Source: Intestinibacillus sp. Marseille-P6563
GTDB lineage: Bacteria; Bacillota; Clostridia; Oscillospirales; Butyricicoccaceae
NCBI RefSeq assembly: GCF_900604335.1
Contig: NZ_UWOD01000001.1
Coordinates: forward strand, 709,501-773,500
Reading direction: 5' to 3'
DNA length: 64,000 nucleotides
Shown: positions 27,890 to 36,302 of the stretch, piece after piece
How positions within the stretch are numbered: the first letter of the stretch is position 1
How the letters are laid out: each line of letters starts with the position of its first letter
Notes under the pieces: model-generated
The model's database searches: none
Told to the model about the DNA's origin: nothing
What the model saw: only the letters and a program-made list of their open reading frames with translations
Program-made: the position numbers and the translations under genes

Positions 27890-29992
27890 TTATTGCACTT
27901 CAAGGACATCCTCGCCTGCCTGGACAGTACCGGTCTTGAGGAGACGGAACGACGTGTAGGCATCCGCGTTGGTAACCACCACCGGGGTGACCGTACGATA
28001 GCCTGCATCCAAAATCGCCTTTTCGTCAAACGAACCAATGCAGTCGCCCTTCTTGAGCTTGTCGCCTTCCTTCACATCAATGGTGAACGGTGCGCCATTG
28101 AGCTGTACCGTATCAATGCCCAGATGAATGAGCAGTTCACAACCGTCCGGGGTCACCAGACCGATGGCATGCTTGGTACCAAAGACGGTCGCCACTTCGC
28201 AATCGGCCGGAGCGTATACCTTATTGTCCGACGGCTCAACGGCAAAGCCATCGCCCACCATCTTTTCCGAGAAGACGCCGTCCGCGACGTCTTCGAGCGC
28301 AATGACCTTACCAGCCAGCGGCGACGCGACAATAATCGGCTTCTTGGCCGCCTGCTGGGATGCCTCCGCCGATTCGGCCGGAGCAGCCGGAGCCGCTTCT
28401 GCCTGATCGCTTGCCGGCGAAGCCAGGAAGGCTTCCAGATCGGATTTGATATTGGATACACGCGGACCATAGACGACCTGAACGCCCTGACCCTTGCAGA
28501 TAACACCCGATGCACCGGTTTCCTTTAGCAGCTGCTGATCGACCTTGGAGGCATCGTGTACCGTGCAGCGCAGACGGGTGATGCAGCAATCGACGTCCGA
28601 AATATTGGCTTTGCCGCCCAGACCCATCATGATCTGGCGGGACAGAGCATCGTCTCCACCCTCAGCGCCCTGTGCCGCGTTTTTGGCATTCATATCCTTA
28701 CGGGTGTACAGCTTAATTTCGCTGTCATCACGGCCTGGGGTCTTATAATCAAACTTCTTGATCATGAACGAGAAGACCACATAGTACAGGATAAAGTAGA
28801 TAACACCAACTACCGGAATCCACAGCCAACTGGTCTTAGCATTGCCCTGCATTACACCAAACAGGGTCAAGTCAATGAGGCCGCCCGAGAACGTCAATCC
28901 CACGCCGACGTTTAAGATGTGCATAATCATATACGATGCGCCGGCAAACACACAGTGCACCACATACATGGCCGGAGCTACGAACAGGAAAGTAAATTCC
29001 AGCGGTTCGGTGATACCGGTGAGCATAGAAGTCAGTGCTGCGGACAGCAGCAGGCCGCCAACGACTTTGCGGTTTTCCGGCTTCGCGCAGCGATACAGCG
29101 CCAGGGCTGCACCCGGCAGACCAAAGATCATCAGCGGGAACTTACCAGCCATAAACCGGGTCGCTTCGACCGAGAAATGCTGGATGCCCGGGGTTGCCAG
29201 TTCGGCAAAGAAGATGTTCTGTGCGCCTTCGACCAGGGTGCCGCCTACCATGGCCGTGCCGCCCAGCGCCGTCTGCCAAAACGGAATATAGAATACATGA
29301 TGCAGGCCGAACGGAATCAGGGCACGTTCGATAAAGCCGTACAGCCAGGTGCCGGCATAGCCGGATGCCAGCACAAACGAACCCAGTGCATTGATGCCCG
29401 TCTGAACGACCGGCCAGATATAATACATCGCAATACCGACCAGCAGATACACCGCCGACGAAATAATCGGTACAAAGCGGGTACCGCTAAAGAAACTCAG
29501 CACCTGCGGCAACTGGATTTTATAGAACCGGTTGTGCAGGGCTGCGGTGCCCAGACCGACGATGATACCGCCGAATACGCCCATTTGCAGCGAATTGATG
29601 CCCAGGACACTGGCTGTCGCACCGGACAGGTCGGGTGCGCCAAAGTCCACGAGCAATGCGCCGATGGTTGCGTGCATGATAAAGAAGGCGATAACCGCCG
29701 ACAGAGCAGCGACTTCTTTTTCCTGCTTGGCCATACCGATGGCAACACCGATGGCAAAGATCAGCGGCAGATTGTTAAAGACAACCGAACCGGCCGAATT
29801 GAGCACCTGCAAGATGGCATAAATAAAGGTACCAGGACCCATCAAATCCATCAGGCCATAGGCTTCCAGCATGGTTTCGTTGGTAAAGGAACCACCGAAT
29901 CCTAAAAACAAACCCGCGACCGGCAAGATCGCGATCGGCAGCATAAAAGAGCGGCCGACTCGTTGCAATACCCCAAAGACTTTATCCTTCAT
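27890..29992 (-). CDS. ptsG: Glucose-type PTS permease, IICBA fusion
   Basis: 700 residues. Imports and phosphorylates a hexose, most likely glucose. Order: IIC membrane domain (residues ~1-400, with GITEPLEFTFLF), a IIB domain with the phospho-Cys motif DCCITRLRCT (~475), an Ala/Pro/Glu linker (~535-555), and a IIA domain with HLGIDTVQLNG (active His ~625). All phosphorylation sites are present, so it needs only EI and HPr. N-acetylglucosamine permeases share this layout and cannot be excluded. Third gene of a RAT-controlled operon. Confidence 0.92.
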   Translation of the reverse strand: MKDKVFGVLQRVGRSFMLPIAILPVAGLFLGFGGSFTNETMLEAYGLMDLMGPGTFIYAILQVLNSAGSVVFNNLPLIFAIGVAIGMAKQEKEVAALSAVIAFFIMHATIGALLVDFGAPDLSGATASVLGINSLQMGVFGGIIVGLGTAALHNRFYKIQLPQVLSFFSGTRFVPIISSAVYLLVGIAMYYIWPVVQTGINALGSFVLASGYAGTWLYGFIERALIPFGLHHVFYIPFWQTALGGTAMVGGTLVEGAQNIFFAELATPGIQHFSVEATRFMAGKFPLMIFGLPGAALALYRCAKPENRKVVGGLLLSAALTSMLTGITEPLEFTFLFVAPAMYVVHCVFAGASYMIMHILNVGVGLTFSGGLIDLTLFGVMQGNAKTSWLWIPVVGVIYFILYYVVFSFMIKKFDYKTPGRDDSEIKLYTRKDMNAKNAAQGAEGGDDALSRQIMMGLGGKANISDVDCCITRLRCTVHDASKVDQQLLKETGASGVICKGQGVQVVYGPRVSNIKSDLEAFLASPASDQAEAAPAAPAESAEASQQAAKKPIIVASPLAGKVIALEDVADGVFSEKMVGDGFAVEPSDNKVYAPADCEVATVFGTKHAIGLVTPDGCELLIHLGIDTVQLNGAPFTIDVKEGDKLKKGDCIGSFDEKAILDAGYRTVTPVVVTNADAYTSFRLLKTGTVQAGEDVLEVQ

Positions 29993-29999
29993 ATTGAGA

Positions 30000-30887
30000 T
30001 TACTCCTCCTTTTCCGTAATACCCATTGTGAGCGCGAGTCGATGCAGATGAATGGTCAGAAAAATCATTTCTTCGGGCGGCAGTTGAACCGAAAATACCT
30101 GAGAAAGACGATCACGTATGCGTTCTGCACAATGATAATCGTATTGATAACGCCGTACGATCAGGGTTTGGAATTCTGCATCATCTTCGCGGGAATACTG
30201 ATTTTGTGTGATCCGCTGTCCCAGGAACTTCAAGTGCGTGATGAACCGTCCATAATCCAGCGACTGTTCATCGAGCGTGACCCCATAATACTCCTGCACA
30301 GTTGCCGTGATGCTGCCGATCAGTTCGGTGATCCGCACCATATCACTCATTTTGCCATCGATTTCTGCGTTGACGATGTGCAGTGCAATGAACCCTGCTT
30401 CATCCCGCGACAAACGGTATCCGAGCCGCTGTTCAATAATGTCCAACGCCTGTTCCCCGACGGCAAATTCGCTGGGATAAAAATTGGTGATCTCCCATAA
30501 AAGCTGATTGGGATACGCTGCACCGGTCCGCAGCCGTTCCACGGCAAAACAAATATGATCGGTCAGTGTGATATAGATATTTTCGCTCAGCCGACGGCCG
30601 ATCGCTTTTTCTGCTGTTTCTATGATTGCCGTACTGACGTCAAGAAATTCAGCCGGTACATCCCCCAGCAGTTCCATCAGGCGAGAAGATTTCTCCGGAT
30701 CGCGCAGATCATAAATTTTTTCAATCTTTTGCGCCGGTACCAAGTCCCCCGGCTGCTTTTTAAAGCCAATCCCCAAGCCTCGCAAAATGATCTCCCGGCC
30801 GTCGGGACTCACCGTACAAACAAAATTGTTCCCGATCACACGACTAATGCGGTACACATCTTGTCCACGTCCTGCAGCCGCTGTCAT
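30000..30887 (-). CDS. BglG/LicT-family transcriptional antiterminator
   Basis: 295 residues. An RNA-binding CAT domain (residues ~10-65, VIGNNFVCTVS and GIGFKKQPGD) is followed by two PTS regulatory domains with conserved His in GEQALDIIEQRLGYRL / FIALHIVNAE and in LGQRITQNQY / FLTIHLHRL. PTS phosphorylation of these His residues sets activity; the active protein binds the RAT RNA and blocks termination. It overlaps the HPr gene by four bases and ends 7 bases before the PTS gene, and the leader carries a RAT site, so it very likely regulates its own operon. Confidence 0.93.
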   Translation of the reverse strand: MTAAAGRGQDVYRISRVIGNNFVCTVSPDGREIILRGLGIGFKKQPGDLVPAQKIEKIYDLRDPEKSSRLMELLGDVPAEFLDVSTAIIETAEKAIGRRLSENIYITLTDHICFAVERLRTGAAYPNQLLWEITNFYPSEFAVGEQALDIIEQRLGYRLSRDEAGFIALHIVNAEIDGKMSDMVRITELIGSITATVQEYYGVTLDEQSLDYGRFITHLKFLGQRITQNQYSREDDAEFQTLIVRRYQYDYHCAERIRDRLSQVFSVQLPPEEMIFLTIHLHRLALTMGITEKEE

Positions 30888-31141
30888 AATACCTCCTGAA
30901 AAAATGTCTGCATCCGCTCCACGGCAGCCTCTTCATCGGCTCCTTCCACGGTCACCTGAACGGTGTCCCCATGCCGGATGTTCATCCCCATCAAACTCAT
31001 CAGGCGTGTTGCCTCCGATTTTTTACCCTTGTGTTCCACCACGATCCTGCTTTGAAATTGCTGCGCCGTTTTGACCAGCTGCCCCGCCGGACGCGCATGG
31101 ATCCCGATCGGATCGGTGATCACATACGTAAACGTTTTCAT
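30884..31141 (-). CDS. HPr-family phosphocarrier protein
   Basis: 85 residues from ATG 31141. The active-site His15 is in GIHARPAG, and Ser49 (RLMSLMGM) occupies the position of the HPr-kinase Ser46 site. The IMG context is altered (SLMGM), so regulation by phosphorylation is plausible but uncertain. No EI gene accompanies it. The gene is first in an operon with an antiterminator and a permease, which is atypical for the general ptsH and may mark a dedicated paralogue. Confidence 0.9.
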   Translation of the reverse strand: MKTFTYVITDPIGIHARPAGQLVKTAQQFQSRIVVEHKGKKSEATRLMSLMGMNIRHGDTVQVTVEGADEEAAVERMQTFFQEVL

Positions 31142-31183
31142 AAGCCTCTCCCTTTCTCTTATTTGTACAGGCTGCCCCAAAAA

Positions 31184-31261
31184 ACAAAAAAAGACCAAAC
31201 ACCCGAATATACATCCATTCATTCGGTCGTTTGGTCTTGCCTGCCCTACCAGTCACAAGCC
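31184..31261 (-). promoter_or_regulatory. RAT antiterminator element overlapping a terminator (PTS operon leader)
   Basis: Minus strand. A LicT/GlcT-type RAT at 31233-31261 reads GGCTTGTGACTG ... CAGGCAAGACC. It shares its 3' GCAAGACC with the 5' arm of a terminator: AAGACCAAAC pairs with GTTTGGTCTT and ACCGAAT with ATTCGGGT (31191-31238), followed by TTTTTTTG. RAT and terminator are mutually exclusive, the known BglG/LicT mechanism. Confidence 0.92.
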
Positions 31262-31280
31262 TGTCTTGCTTTGTGGTTTA

Positions 31281-31310
31281 AGCATACCCTGTCCCCTGGG
31301 GATTTGTCAA
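31281..31310 (-). promoter_or_regulatory. Promoter of the HPr-antiterminator-PTS operon
   Basis: Minus strand TTGACA (31305-31310) and TATGCT (31281-31286), 18 bases apart. Transcription would start close to 31275, just ahead of the RAT. Confidence 0.8.
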
Positions 31311-31449
31311 TCTTTTTCGCTCACTCTTTTGGAAAAACGGTATTTTACCCAAAGCATTAGTTAGCATTTTATGCATATCGCCACATTTTACCGGTCCTCA
31401 TACTTCCGCGATGATTGCAATTCGAATGCAGCCTTCCAAAAGATCTGAA

Positions 31450-31488
31450 AAGCGAAAGAAGCCGAACCTTTGAAAGGTTCGGCTTCTT
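31450..31488 (-). terminator. Terminator of the tRNA-Leu operon
   Basis: Minus strand AGAAGCCGAACCTTT pairs with AAAGGTTCGGCTTCT and is followed by TTCGCTTTTC. It is just downstream of the second tRNA. Confidence 0.78.
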
Positions 31489-31495
31489 TTGAACT

Positions 31496-31581
31496 TGGTG
31501 CAGATGGAGGGACTTGAACCCTCACGCCCTTGCGAGCACTAGCACCTGAAGCTAGCGCGTCTGCCATTCCGCCACATCTGC
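31496..31581 (-). tRNA. tRNA-Leu (CAG)
   Basis: Minus strand. Acceptor GCAGATG pairs with CATCTGC, the anticodon loop is TTCAGGT (CAG), a long variable arm typical of Leu tRNA is present, the T-loop is GGTTCAAGTCC and CCA is encoded. Confidence 0.95.
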
Positions 31582-31589
31582 GTGATAAA

Positions 31590-31674
31590 TGGTGCGAGTG
31601 ACGGGACTTGAACCCGTACGTCGTGTGACACACGCCCCTCAAACGTGCCTGTCTACCAGTTCCAGCACACTCGC
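31590..31674 (-). tRNA. tRNA-Leu (GAG)
   Basis: Minus strand. Acceptor GCGAGTG / CACTCGC, anticodon loop TTGAGGG (GAG), long variable arm, T-loop GGTTCAAGTCC, encoded CCA. First of the pair transcribed; 8 bases separate the two genes. Confidence 0.95.
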
Positions 31675-31715
31675 GTTTTTCCATTTTGTATGTAGCCTCG
31701 TCAGCGACAATATGT

Positions 31716-31744
31716 ATTATACATGTCCTGATACCGAATGTCAA
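31716..31744 (-). promoter_or_regulatory. Promoter of the tRNA-Leu pair
   Basis: Minus strand TTGACA (31739-31744) and TATAAT (31716-31721) with 17-base spacing, a near-perfect sigma-A promoter 42 bases before the first tRNA. Confidence 0.85.
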
Positions 31745-31821
31745 CCATGAATTTCATCTTTTTTCAAATTTCCTCGGCAAATTCTTTGTTCATTTTTTCA
31801 GCTAATTGTAAATGATAACTA

Positions 31822-31850
31822 TTGACAAACAGCAAAAGTGAATGTATACT
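31822..31850 (+). promoter_or_regulatory. Promoter of the Rrf2-type regulator
   Basis: TTGACA (31822-31827) and TATACT (31845-31850) separated by 17 bases; start codon at 31883. Confidence 0.82.
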
Positions 31851-31882
31851 AATACCGTAAACGAAAGGGGCGAAGAAGACAC

Positions 31883-32311
31883 ATGCGGATCACCCATGAA
31901 GCGGATTATGCGATTCGCGTGGCCTGCTGTCTGGCATCCGTCGGTGGCAAGGTCAGCGCAAAGCAGATTTCTGAAATAACTGGCGTGACCCTTCGTTTTG
32001 CGCTCAAAATTTTGCGAAAACTCATTTTAGGGGATTTGGTAAAATCCTTTAAAGGCGTCAGCGGTGGTTATATGTTGAACCGCCCCGCGTCTGAAATCAG
32101 TTTTGGCGAAATCATTGAATGTATTGATGGGCCAATTGCCATCAACCACTGCTTGACCGGTGAATTTGATTGTACGCGTGTTTCTCAGAAATGTGAATGC
32201 GATTTTCGCCGGGTGTTTACAGCAGTCAATCAACGCTTGCGACAGGATCTTTATGAGATCAAATTAGATCAATTTTTACCCTGTTCTTGCAAAACCAATG
32301 TTGCAAATTAA
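31883..32311 (+). CDS. Rrf2-family transcriptional regulator
   Basis: 142 residues. An N-terminal winged helix (HEADYAIRVACCLA, SAKQISEITGVTLRFALKILRKL, GGYML wing) is followed by a Cys-rich sensor segment: HCLTGEFDCTRVSQKCECDF, with three or more Cys suited to an Fe-S cluster as in IscR/NsrR. Extra Cys at the C-terminus (LPCSCK). A redox or iron sensing role is inferred. The next gene, reverse rubrerythrin, is a likely target. Confidence 0.9.
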   Translation: MRITHEADYAIRVACCLASVGGKVSAKQISEITGVTLRFALKILRKLILGDLVKSFKGVSGGYMLNRPASEISFGEIIECIDGPIAINHCLTGEFDCTRVSQKCECDFRRVFTAVNQRLRQDLYEIKLDQFLPCSCKTNVAN

Positions 32312-32328
32312 TTTTACTGTGATAAAAT
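32287..32328 (+). promoter_or_regulatory. Candidate promoter/operator of the reverse rubrerythrin gene
   Basis: Two copies of the self-complementary TTGCAA (32287-32292, 32301-32306) lie 14 bases apart; the second is 16 bases from TAAAAT (32323-32328). It could be the -35 and an Rrf2 binding site. The site overlaps the 3' end of the regulator gene. Confidence 0.45.
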
Positions 32329-32365
32329 TAATAAAGTACAAGATTTTTTGAGGAGGAATTTTGTT

Positions 32366-32908
32366 ATGAAGTTTGTATGTTCTGTTTGTGGTTATGTTCA
32401 TGAAGGCGATTCGGCTCCGGCAGAGTGCCCGGTTTGCCATGTTGGTGCAGACAAGTTCATCGCACAGGGCGAGGAAAAGACTTGGGCTGCTGAGCACGTT
32501 GTAGGTGTTGCTTCGGACGTTCCGGAAGACATCAAGGCTGACCTGCGCGCAAACTTTGAGGGCGAGTGCTCTGAAGTTGGTATGTACCTGGCAATGGCTC
32601 GCGTAGCACATCGTGAAGGCTATCCGGAAATCGGCCTGTACTGGGAGAAGGCTGCTTACGAAGAAGCTGAGCATGCTGCAAAGTTTGCAGAACTGCTGGG
32701 CGAAGTTGTTACCGCTTCGACCAAGAAGAATCTGGAGATGCGTGTAGAAGCTGAGAACGGTGCTACCGCTGGTAAGACCGATCTGGCTAAGCGTGCAAAG
32801 GCTGCAAACCTCGATGCAATCCATGACACCGTTCATGAGATGGCTCGCGACGAGGCCCGTCACGGCAAGGCTTTCGAGGGCCTGCTGAAGCGTTACTTCA
32901 ACGCCTAA
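32366..32908 (+). CDS. Reverse rubrerythrin (rubredoxin domain at the N-terminus)
   Basis: 180 residues. An N-terminal rubredoxin-type iron site CSVCGY (Cys5, Cys8) and CPVCH (Cys21, Cys24) is followed by a four-helix di-iron domain with repeated E...ExxH motifs ([26 protein letters not shown]). In classical rubrerythrin the rubredoxin domain is C-terminal, so this is the reversed order known in Clostridia. It reduces H2O2 (and O2) in anaerobes. ATG 32366 is preceded by AGGAGG. Confidence 0.93.
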   Translation: MKFVCSVCGYVHEGDSAPAECPVCHVGADKFIAQGEEKTWAAEHVVGVASDVPEDIKADLRANFEGECSEVGMYLAMARVAHREGYPEIGLYWEKAAYEEAEHAAKFAELLGEVVTASTKKNLEMRVEAENGATAGKTDLAKRAKAANLDAIHDTVHEMARDEARHGKAFEGLLKRYFNA

Positions 32909-32932
32909 TCTGGATAAATTCAGAACTTTTGA

Positions 32933-32965
32933 GAGGGAATCAGGAAACTGATTCCCTCCTTTTCT
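32933..32965 (+). terminator. Terminator of reverse rubrerythrin gene
   Basis: GAGGGAATCAG pairs with CTGATTCCCTC around GAAA and is followed by CTTTTCT. Confidence 0.85.
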
Positions 32966-32977
32966 ATTCCGGATTAC

Positions 32978-33014
32978 AAAAAAACCATCAACAGAAACTG
33001 TTGATGGTTTTTTT
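32978..33014. terminator. Bidirectional terminator before the SbcC-like gene
   Basis: AAAAAACCATCAACAG pairs with CTGTTGATGGTTTTTT around AAA. Converging genes share it. Confidence 0.85.
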
Positions 33015-33026
33015 CACTTGAGAAGC

Positions 33027-35099
33027 TTATCCTTCTTTCTTGACCATTCCCAAACGTCCTGCCTGCCGGCAAGTCAGCAAGATGATCTGCCGCTCACTCG
33101 AAAGGGCCTGCAAAAGACGAAGTCCACGCTCCATGCGCTTATTGTCCCAAGTCAGGAAAGGATCATCCAGCAACAGCGGAATGCTCTCCCGCCCGGTAAG
33201 CACCTGGCACACAGCCAACCGCAAGGCAAAGTAAAGCTGATCCCGGGTACCGGAGGATAACCGCAAAGCATCCAACAGCGTACCATCTTCGCCTGCGCAG
33301 CGAGCGCGCAACGAAGCATCCAATTTGACTTCCTTATAATTGTCATTGGTCAAATAGGCCAAATACTGTTGCGCCAGTTCGGTGATCTGGGGAGAAATCC
33401 GTGCACTGAGTGCAGCATTTTGAGATTTGATCGTATCCTCAGCCAGCTTGAGTGCATCCAGCTGCATTTGTACCCGTTCCAACGCGGCTTTCGCGCTCAC
33501 GCGCGCAGCATTCCATTCGGCTGCGCTGCCGAGCACCTGAGCCTGTCCCTGCAAACGGGACAACTCATGCTGTGCTGCTTCTGCTGCATGCCGCGCCTGC
33601 GAGGCTTGCGCACGCAGTTGATCGACCTCACCCTTTTGTGCAACGTCTCCTTCTGCAACGTCGCGATGAGTCCGCTTAATTTCCACTAAAATGTCCTGTA
33701 ATTTGCTCTGTTCCCGGCGTAATGCCTGCCAGTCATCGCGCGCCGCACGAATCCATTCGCCTGCCTGTTCAATGGTCTTAGCCTGTGGCCACAGCTTTTG
33801 CGCTGCACGCAAAGCGGTATCATATTCCTCTTGCAAAACCGAGGCTGCCATATGTTGATCGCCTACGGTTTGGTTATGTTCCATCGCAATTTTATGGCGG
33901 GATTCATCATAATCCTCATCCACATCTTCCAGGCGCGGTACACTGCCCAAGAAAGAAATGAGCAAAGATGCCGCCGCCATTGCCGACAAAACATAGGGCA
34001 TAAAGGTAGTCAGAGGGCCCCAATTGATATCTGCCAATACGGTCGCAGCCGCCGCAGCTGCCAGGAAAAAGGCCAGAATCAGTGCAGGCCAACGTACACG
34101 GGGCCGGGTGATTCGGTTGCGCTTGACTTCTTCCTTGCTCTTGCGTTCATCAACCTGCCGCAATGCATCCTTAAAATTGGAGTCTACCAACGGCATGCCC
34201 TTCCGCTTGTCACGTTCCAGTCGAACGGCGCCTTCATATCCATACAGCGCTTCTTCGGCTTCCCGCAGAAGTGCTTCATCAGGCAAACCATCCTTTAAAT
34301 TGCGGATGCGCTTTTCGCTGTCCTTTTTGAGGATCTGCAAACGGCTCTCCTCGCCGACCATTTGTCCGGCATAGGCCAAATAGACCTTTTCATATTTTTG
34401 ATGGAGCTGCTCTGCCTGCGCCTGTAAGCGCTTGGCCTTTTCCTCCTGTTCGGCAATCTCCTTTTCGAGCGCAGAAATTTCGGCCAGGCGCTTGTCTGCC
34501 GCGCGCCAATCGGCTTCCAACTGCGGCTGCTCGCCATGTCCATTGCCCGAATTAAGGTCCAACCGCCAACGCGCTAACGTCTTAAGCGCTGTACTGTACC
34601 GGGCATTGGTGTCGCCTGACTGCGCCATACTCAAAATCAGTTCATTCAGTTCGCTGGATGGACGGGTCATATCCAGCCCATCGATCATGGCGCTGGATAA
34701 AAAGGCGTCTTCCCCCATCCCCAACAGCACCTGTCCACAGTTACGGGCTGTCAACAACGTGCAAAGTTCCCCGGTATCCTCATAAAACGCCTGAAAGCCC
34801 TGCATCAGGCCCGACCGGTTGCTCTCCCGCACAATCGTCACCGGTCGCCCGGTAAATTCCACGGTCATCCGCCCGCTCATCGGTTTGCCATCCTGCGGAT
34901 AATAGCGCGTCTTATCGGACAACGCATTGACAGTATCCCGCCGGGCTGTATTCAGACCATAAAGCATCACGCGGATAAACGCGCACAATGTCGTTTTGCC
35001 CCAGCCATTGGGCAGCACACGGCAGCACAATCGATCGGTAAAGTCGATTTTCTGCCCGTTTAGATTTCCAAAATGCCCCTGTATCGATAAAATCTTCAT
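33027..35099 (-). CDS. SbcC/YhaN-like AAA ATPase with internal membrane hairpin
   Basis: 690 residues. N-terminal ABC-ATPase half with the Walker A-like LPNGWGKTTL (first Gly of GxxxxGKT replaced by Leu), a coiled coil (~190-330), two membrane segments (~340-385; WPALILAFFLAAAAAATVL and VLSAMAAASLLISFLG), a second coiled coil, and a C-terminal ATPase half with the signature LRLSSGTRDQLYFALRLA and Walker B PLLLDDPF. This is the layout of Bacillus YhaN, thought to act with a SbcD-like nuclease (YhaO). No nuclease partner lies next to it. DNA-end or repair role is inferred. Confidence 0.78.
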   Translation of the reverse strand: MKILSIQGHFGNLNGQKIDFTDRLCCRVLPNGWGKTTLCAFIRVMLYGLNTARRDTVNALSDKTRYYPQDGKPMSGRMTVEFTGRPVTIVRESNRSGLMQGFQAFYEDTGELCTLLTARNCGQVLLGMGEDAFLSSAMIDGLDMTRPSSELNELILSMAQSGDTNARYSTALKTLARWRLDLNSGNGHGEQPQLEADWRAADKRLAEISALEKEIAEQEEKAKRLQAQAEQLHQKYEKVYLAYAGQMVGEESRLQILKKDSEKRIRNLKDGLPDEALLREAEEALYGYEGAVRLERDKRKGMPLVDSNFKDALRQVDERKSKEEVKRNRITRPRVRWPALILAFFLAAAAAATVLADINWGPLTTFMPYVLSAMAAASLLISFLGSVPRLEDVDEDYDESRHKIAMEHNQTVGDQHMAASVLQEEYDTALRAAQKLWPQAKTIEQAGEWIRAARDDWQALRREQSKLQDILVEIKRTHRDVAEGDVAQKGEVDQLRAQASQARHAAEAAQHELSRLQGQAQVLGSAAEWNAARVSAKAALERVQMQLDALKLAEDTIKSQNAALSARISPQITELAQQYLAYLTNDNYKEVKLDASLRARCAGEDGTLLDALRLSSGTRDQLYFALRLAVCQVLTGRESIPLLLDDPFLTWDNKRMERGLRLLQALSSERQIILLTCRQAGRLGMVKKEG

Positions 35100-35159
35100 G
35101 GAATTTTCTCCAAGATCCTTGATTTCTATAAATTCGCCGTTTCTGCGGCTTTATATTAA

Positions 35160-35189
35160 AGTATAGCATATTTCTCTGCCGCTTCGCAA
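35160..35189 (-). promoter_or_regulatory. Promoter of the SbcC-like gene
   Basis: Minus strand TTGCGA (35184-35189) and TATACT (35160-35165), 18 bases apart. Confidence 0.6.
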
Positions 35190-35302
35190 TGCCACTGGAC
35201 AGGAAATCCATCCTATCCACATATTTTGTATGGTATATAGTATGTATCACTCTTGCAGCAAAGCCCGATACAAAAATTCTTTGGATCGACTCGATTTTGC
35301 TG

Positions 35303-35331
35303 TTGATTTTTTCGAACTAAATTGCTACAAT
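35303..35331 (+). promoter_or_regulatory. Promoter of the amino-acid ABC operon
   Basis: TTGATT (35303-35308) and TACAAT (35326-35331), 17-base spacing, 52 bases before the first ATG. The rest of 35190-35302 shows nothing recognisable. Confidence 0.75.
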
Positions 35332-35382
35332 AATAACACGGTTCTTGAAAAGGGATAGTAGAAAGCGGAAAGGAATGTACTT

Positions 35383-36219
35383 ATGAAAGCAAAGAGACTC
35401 TTCAGCCTGCTTCTGGCGGGCGTTATGACATCCACCCTGCTGGCAGGCTGCGGCGGCAACGATACCCCGGCAGCTTCGGCTTCCGGCGCTTCTTCTTCGG
35501 CTGCGGACAGCGATCTGGCCAAGGTTCAAGAAGCTGGCAAGCTGAAAATCGGTTATACGGTTTATGATCCCATGAACTATACCGATCCGGACACCGGCGA
35601 ATTTACTGGTTTTGATACCGAGTTTGCACAGGCTGTGTGTGAGAAACTGGGCGTCGAACCGGACTTCATTGAAATCGTTTGGGATACCAAGCAGATCGAA
35701 CTGGAAGGCGGCAACATTGACTGCATCTGGAACGGCATGACCATCACCGATGACCTCAAGGCAGCCATGTCGATCTCTGACCCCTATGTGCAGAACACCC
35801 AGGTCGTTGTGACCAAGACCGAAAACAAGGATACCTACTCGGACTATTCCAACCTGATCGGTAAGACGGTTGCTCTGGAAGCCGGCTCGGCTGCACAGAG
35901 CGTGGCCGAAGAAGATGAAAACCTCAGCCAGGCTAATCTGGTAACCGTCAGCAAGCAGACCGATGCGCTGCTCGAAGTCAAGTCGGGTACCGCTGATGCA
36001 GCGATTTTCGATAAGACCATGGCAGAAAACATGATCGGCGAAGGCACTGACTTTGCTGACCTGACCATCTGCGGCGTGTTCCACGAGGAGCAGTACGGCA
36101 TTGGCTTCCGCAAGGACAGCGATCTGTGCGACAAGGTCAATGAGATCATGGCGGAACTCAAGTCGGATGGCACCCTGCAAGCTCTTGCCGACAAGTACGG
36201 CCTGACGCTGGCAGAATAA
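35383..36219 (+). CDS. Amino-acid ABC transporter substrate-binding lipoprotein
   Basis: 278 residues. Signal peptide with lipobox LLAGC (Cys ~22), a Ser/Ala linker, then a family 3 solute-binding fold (KIGYTVYDPMNYTDP, GFDTEFAQAVCEKLG, WNGMTIT, and a C-terminal LADKYGL). It captures a polar or charged amino acid outside the membrane for the permease and ATPase encoded next; the specificity cannot be read safely. Confidence 0.92.
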   Translation: MKAKRLFSLLLAGVMTSTLLAGCGGNDTPAASASGASSSAADSDLAKVQEAGKLKIGYTVYDPMNYTDPDTGEFTGFDTEFAQAVCEKLGVEPDFIEIVWDTKQIELEGGNIDCIWNGMTITDDLKAAMSISDPYVQNTQVVVTKTENKDTYSDYSNLIGKTVALEAGSAAQSVAEEDENLSQANLVTVSKQTDALLEVKSGTADAAIFDKTMAENMIGEGTDFADLTICGVFHEEQYGIGFRKDSDLCDKVNEIMAELKSDGTLQALADKYGLTLAE

Positions 36220-36302
36220 CCAATTTTTCTGAAAATTTTTGATCAAACGGGACAGCTTTACGGCTGCCCCGCTTGGTTTTGTTTGGAGGCATCACCAACA
36301 TT

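Noticed and set aside
31496-31674. The two Leu tRNAs as an integration site
   Set aside because: No repeated tRNA end and no integrase gene nearby.
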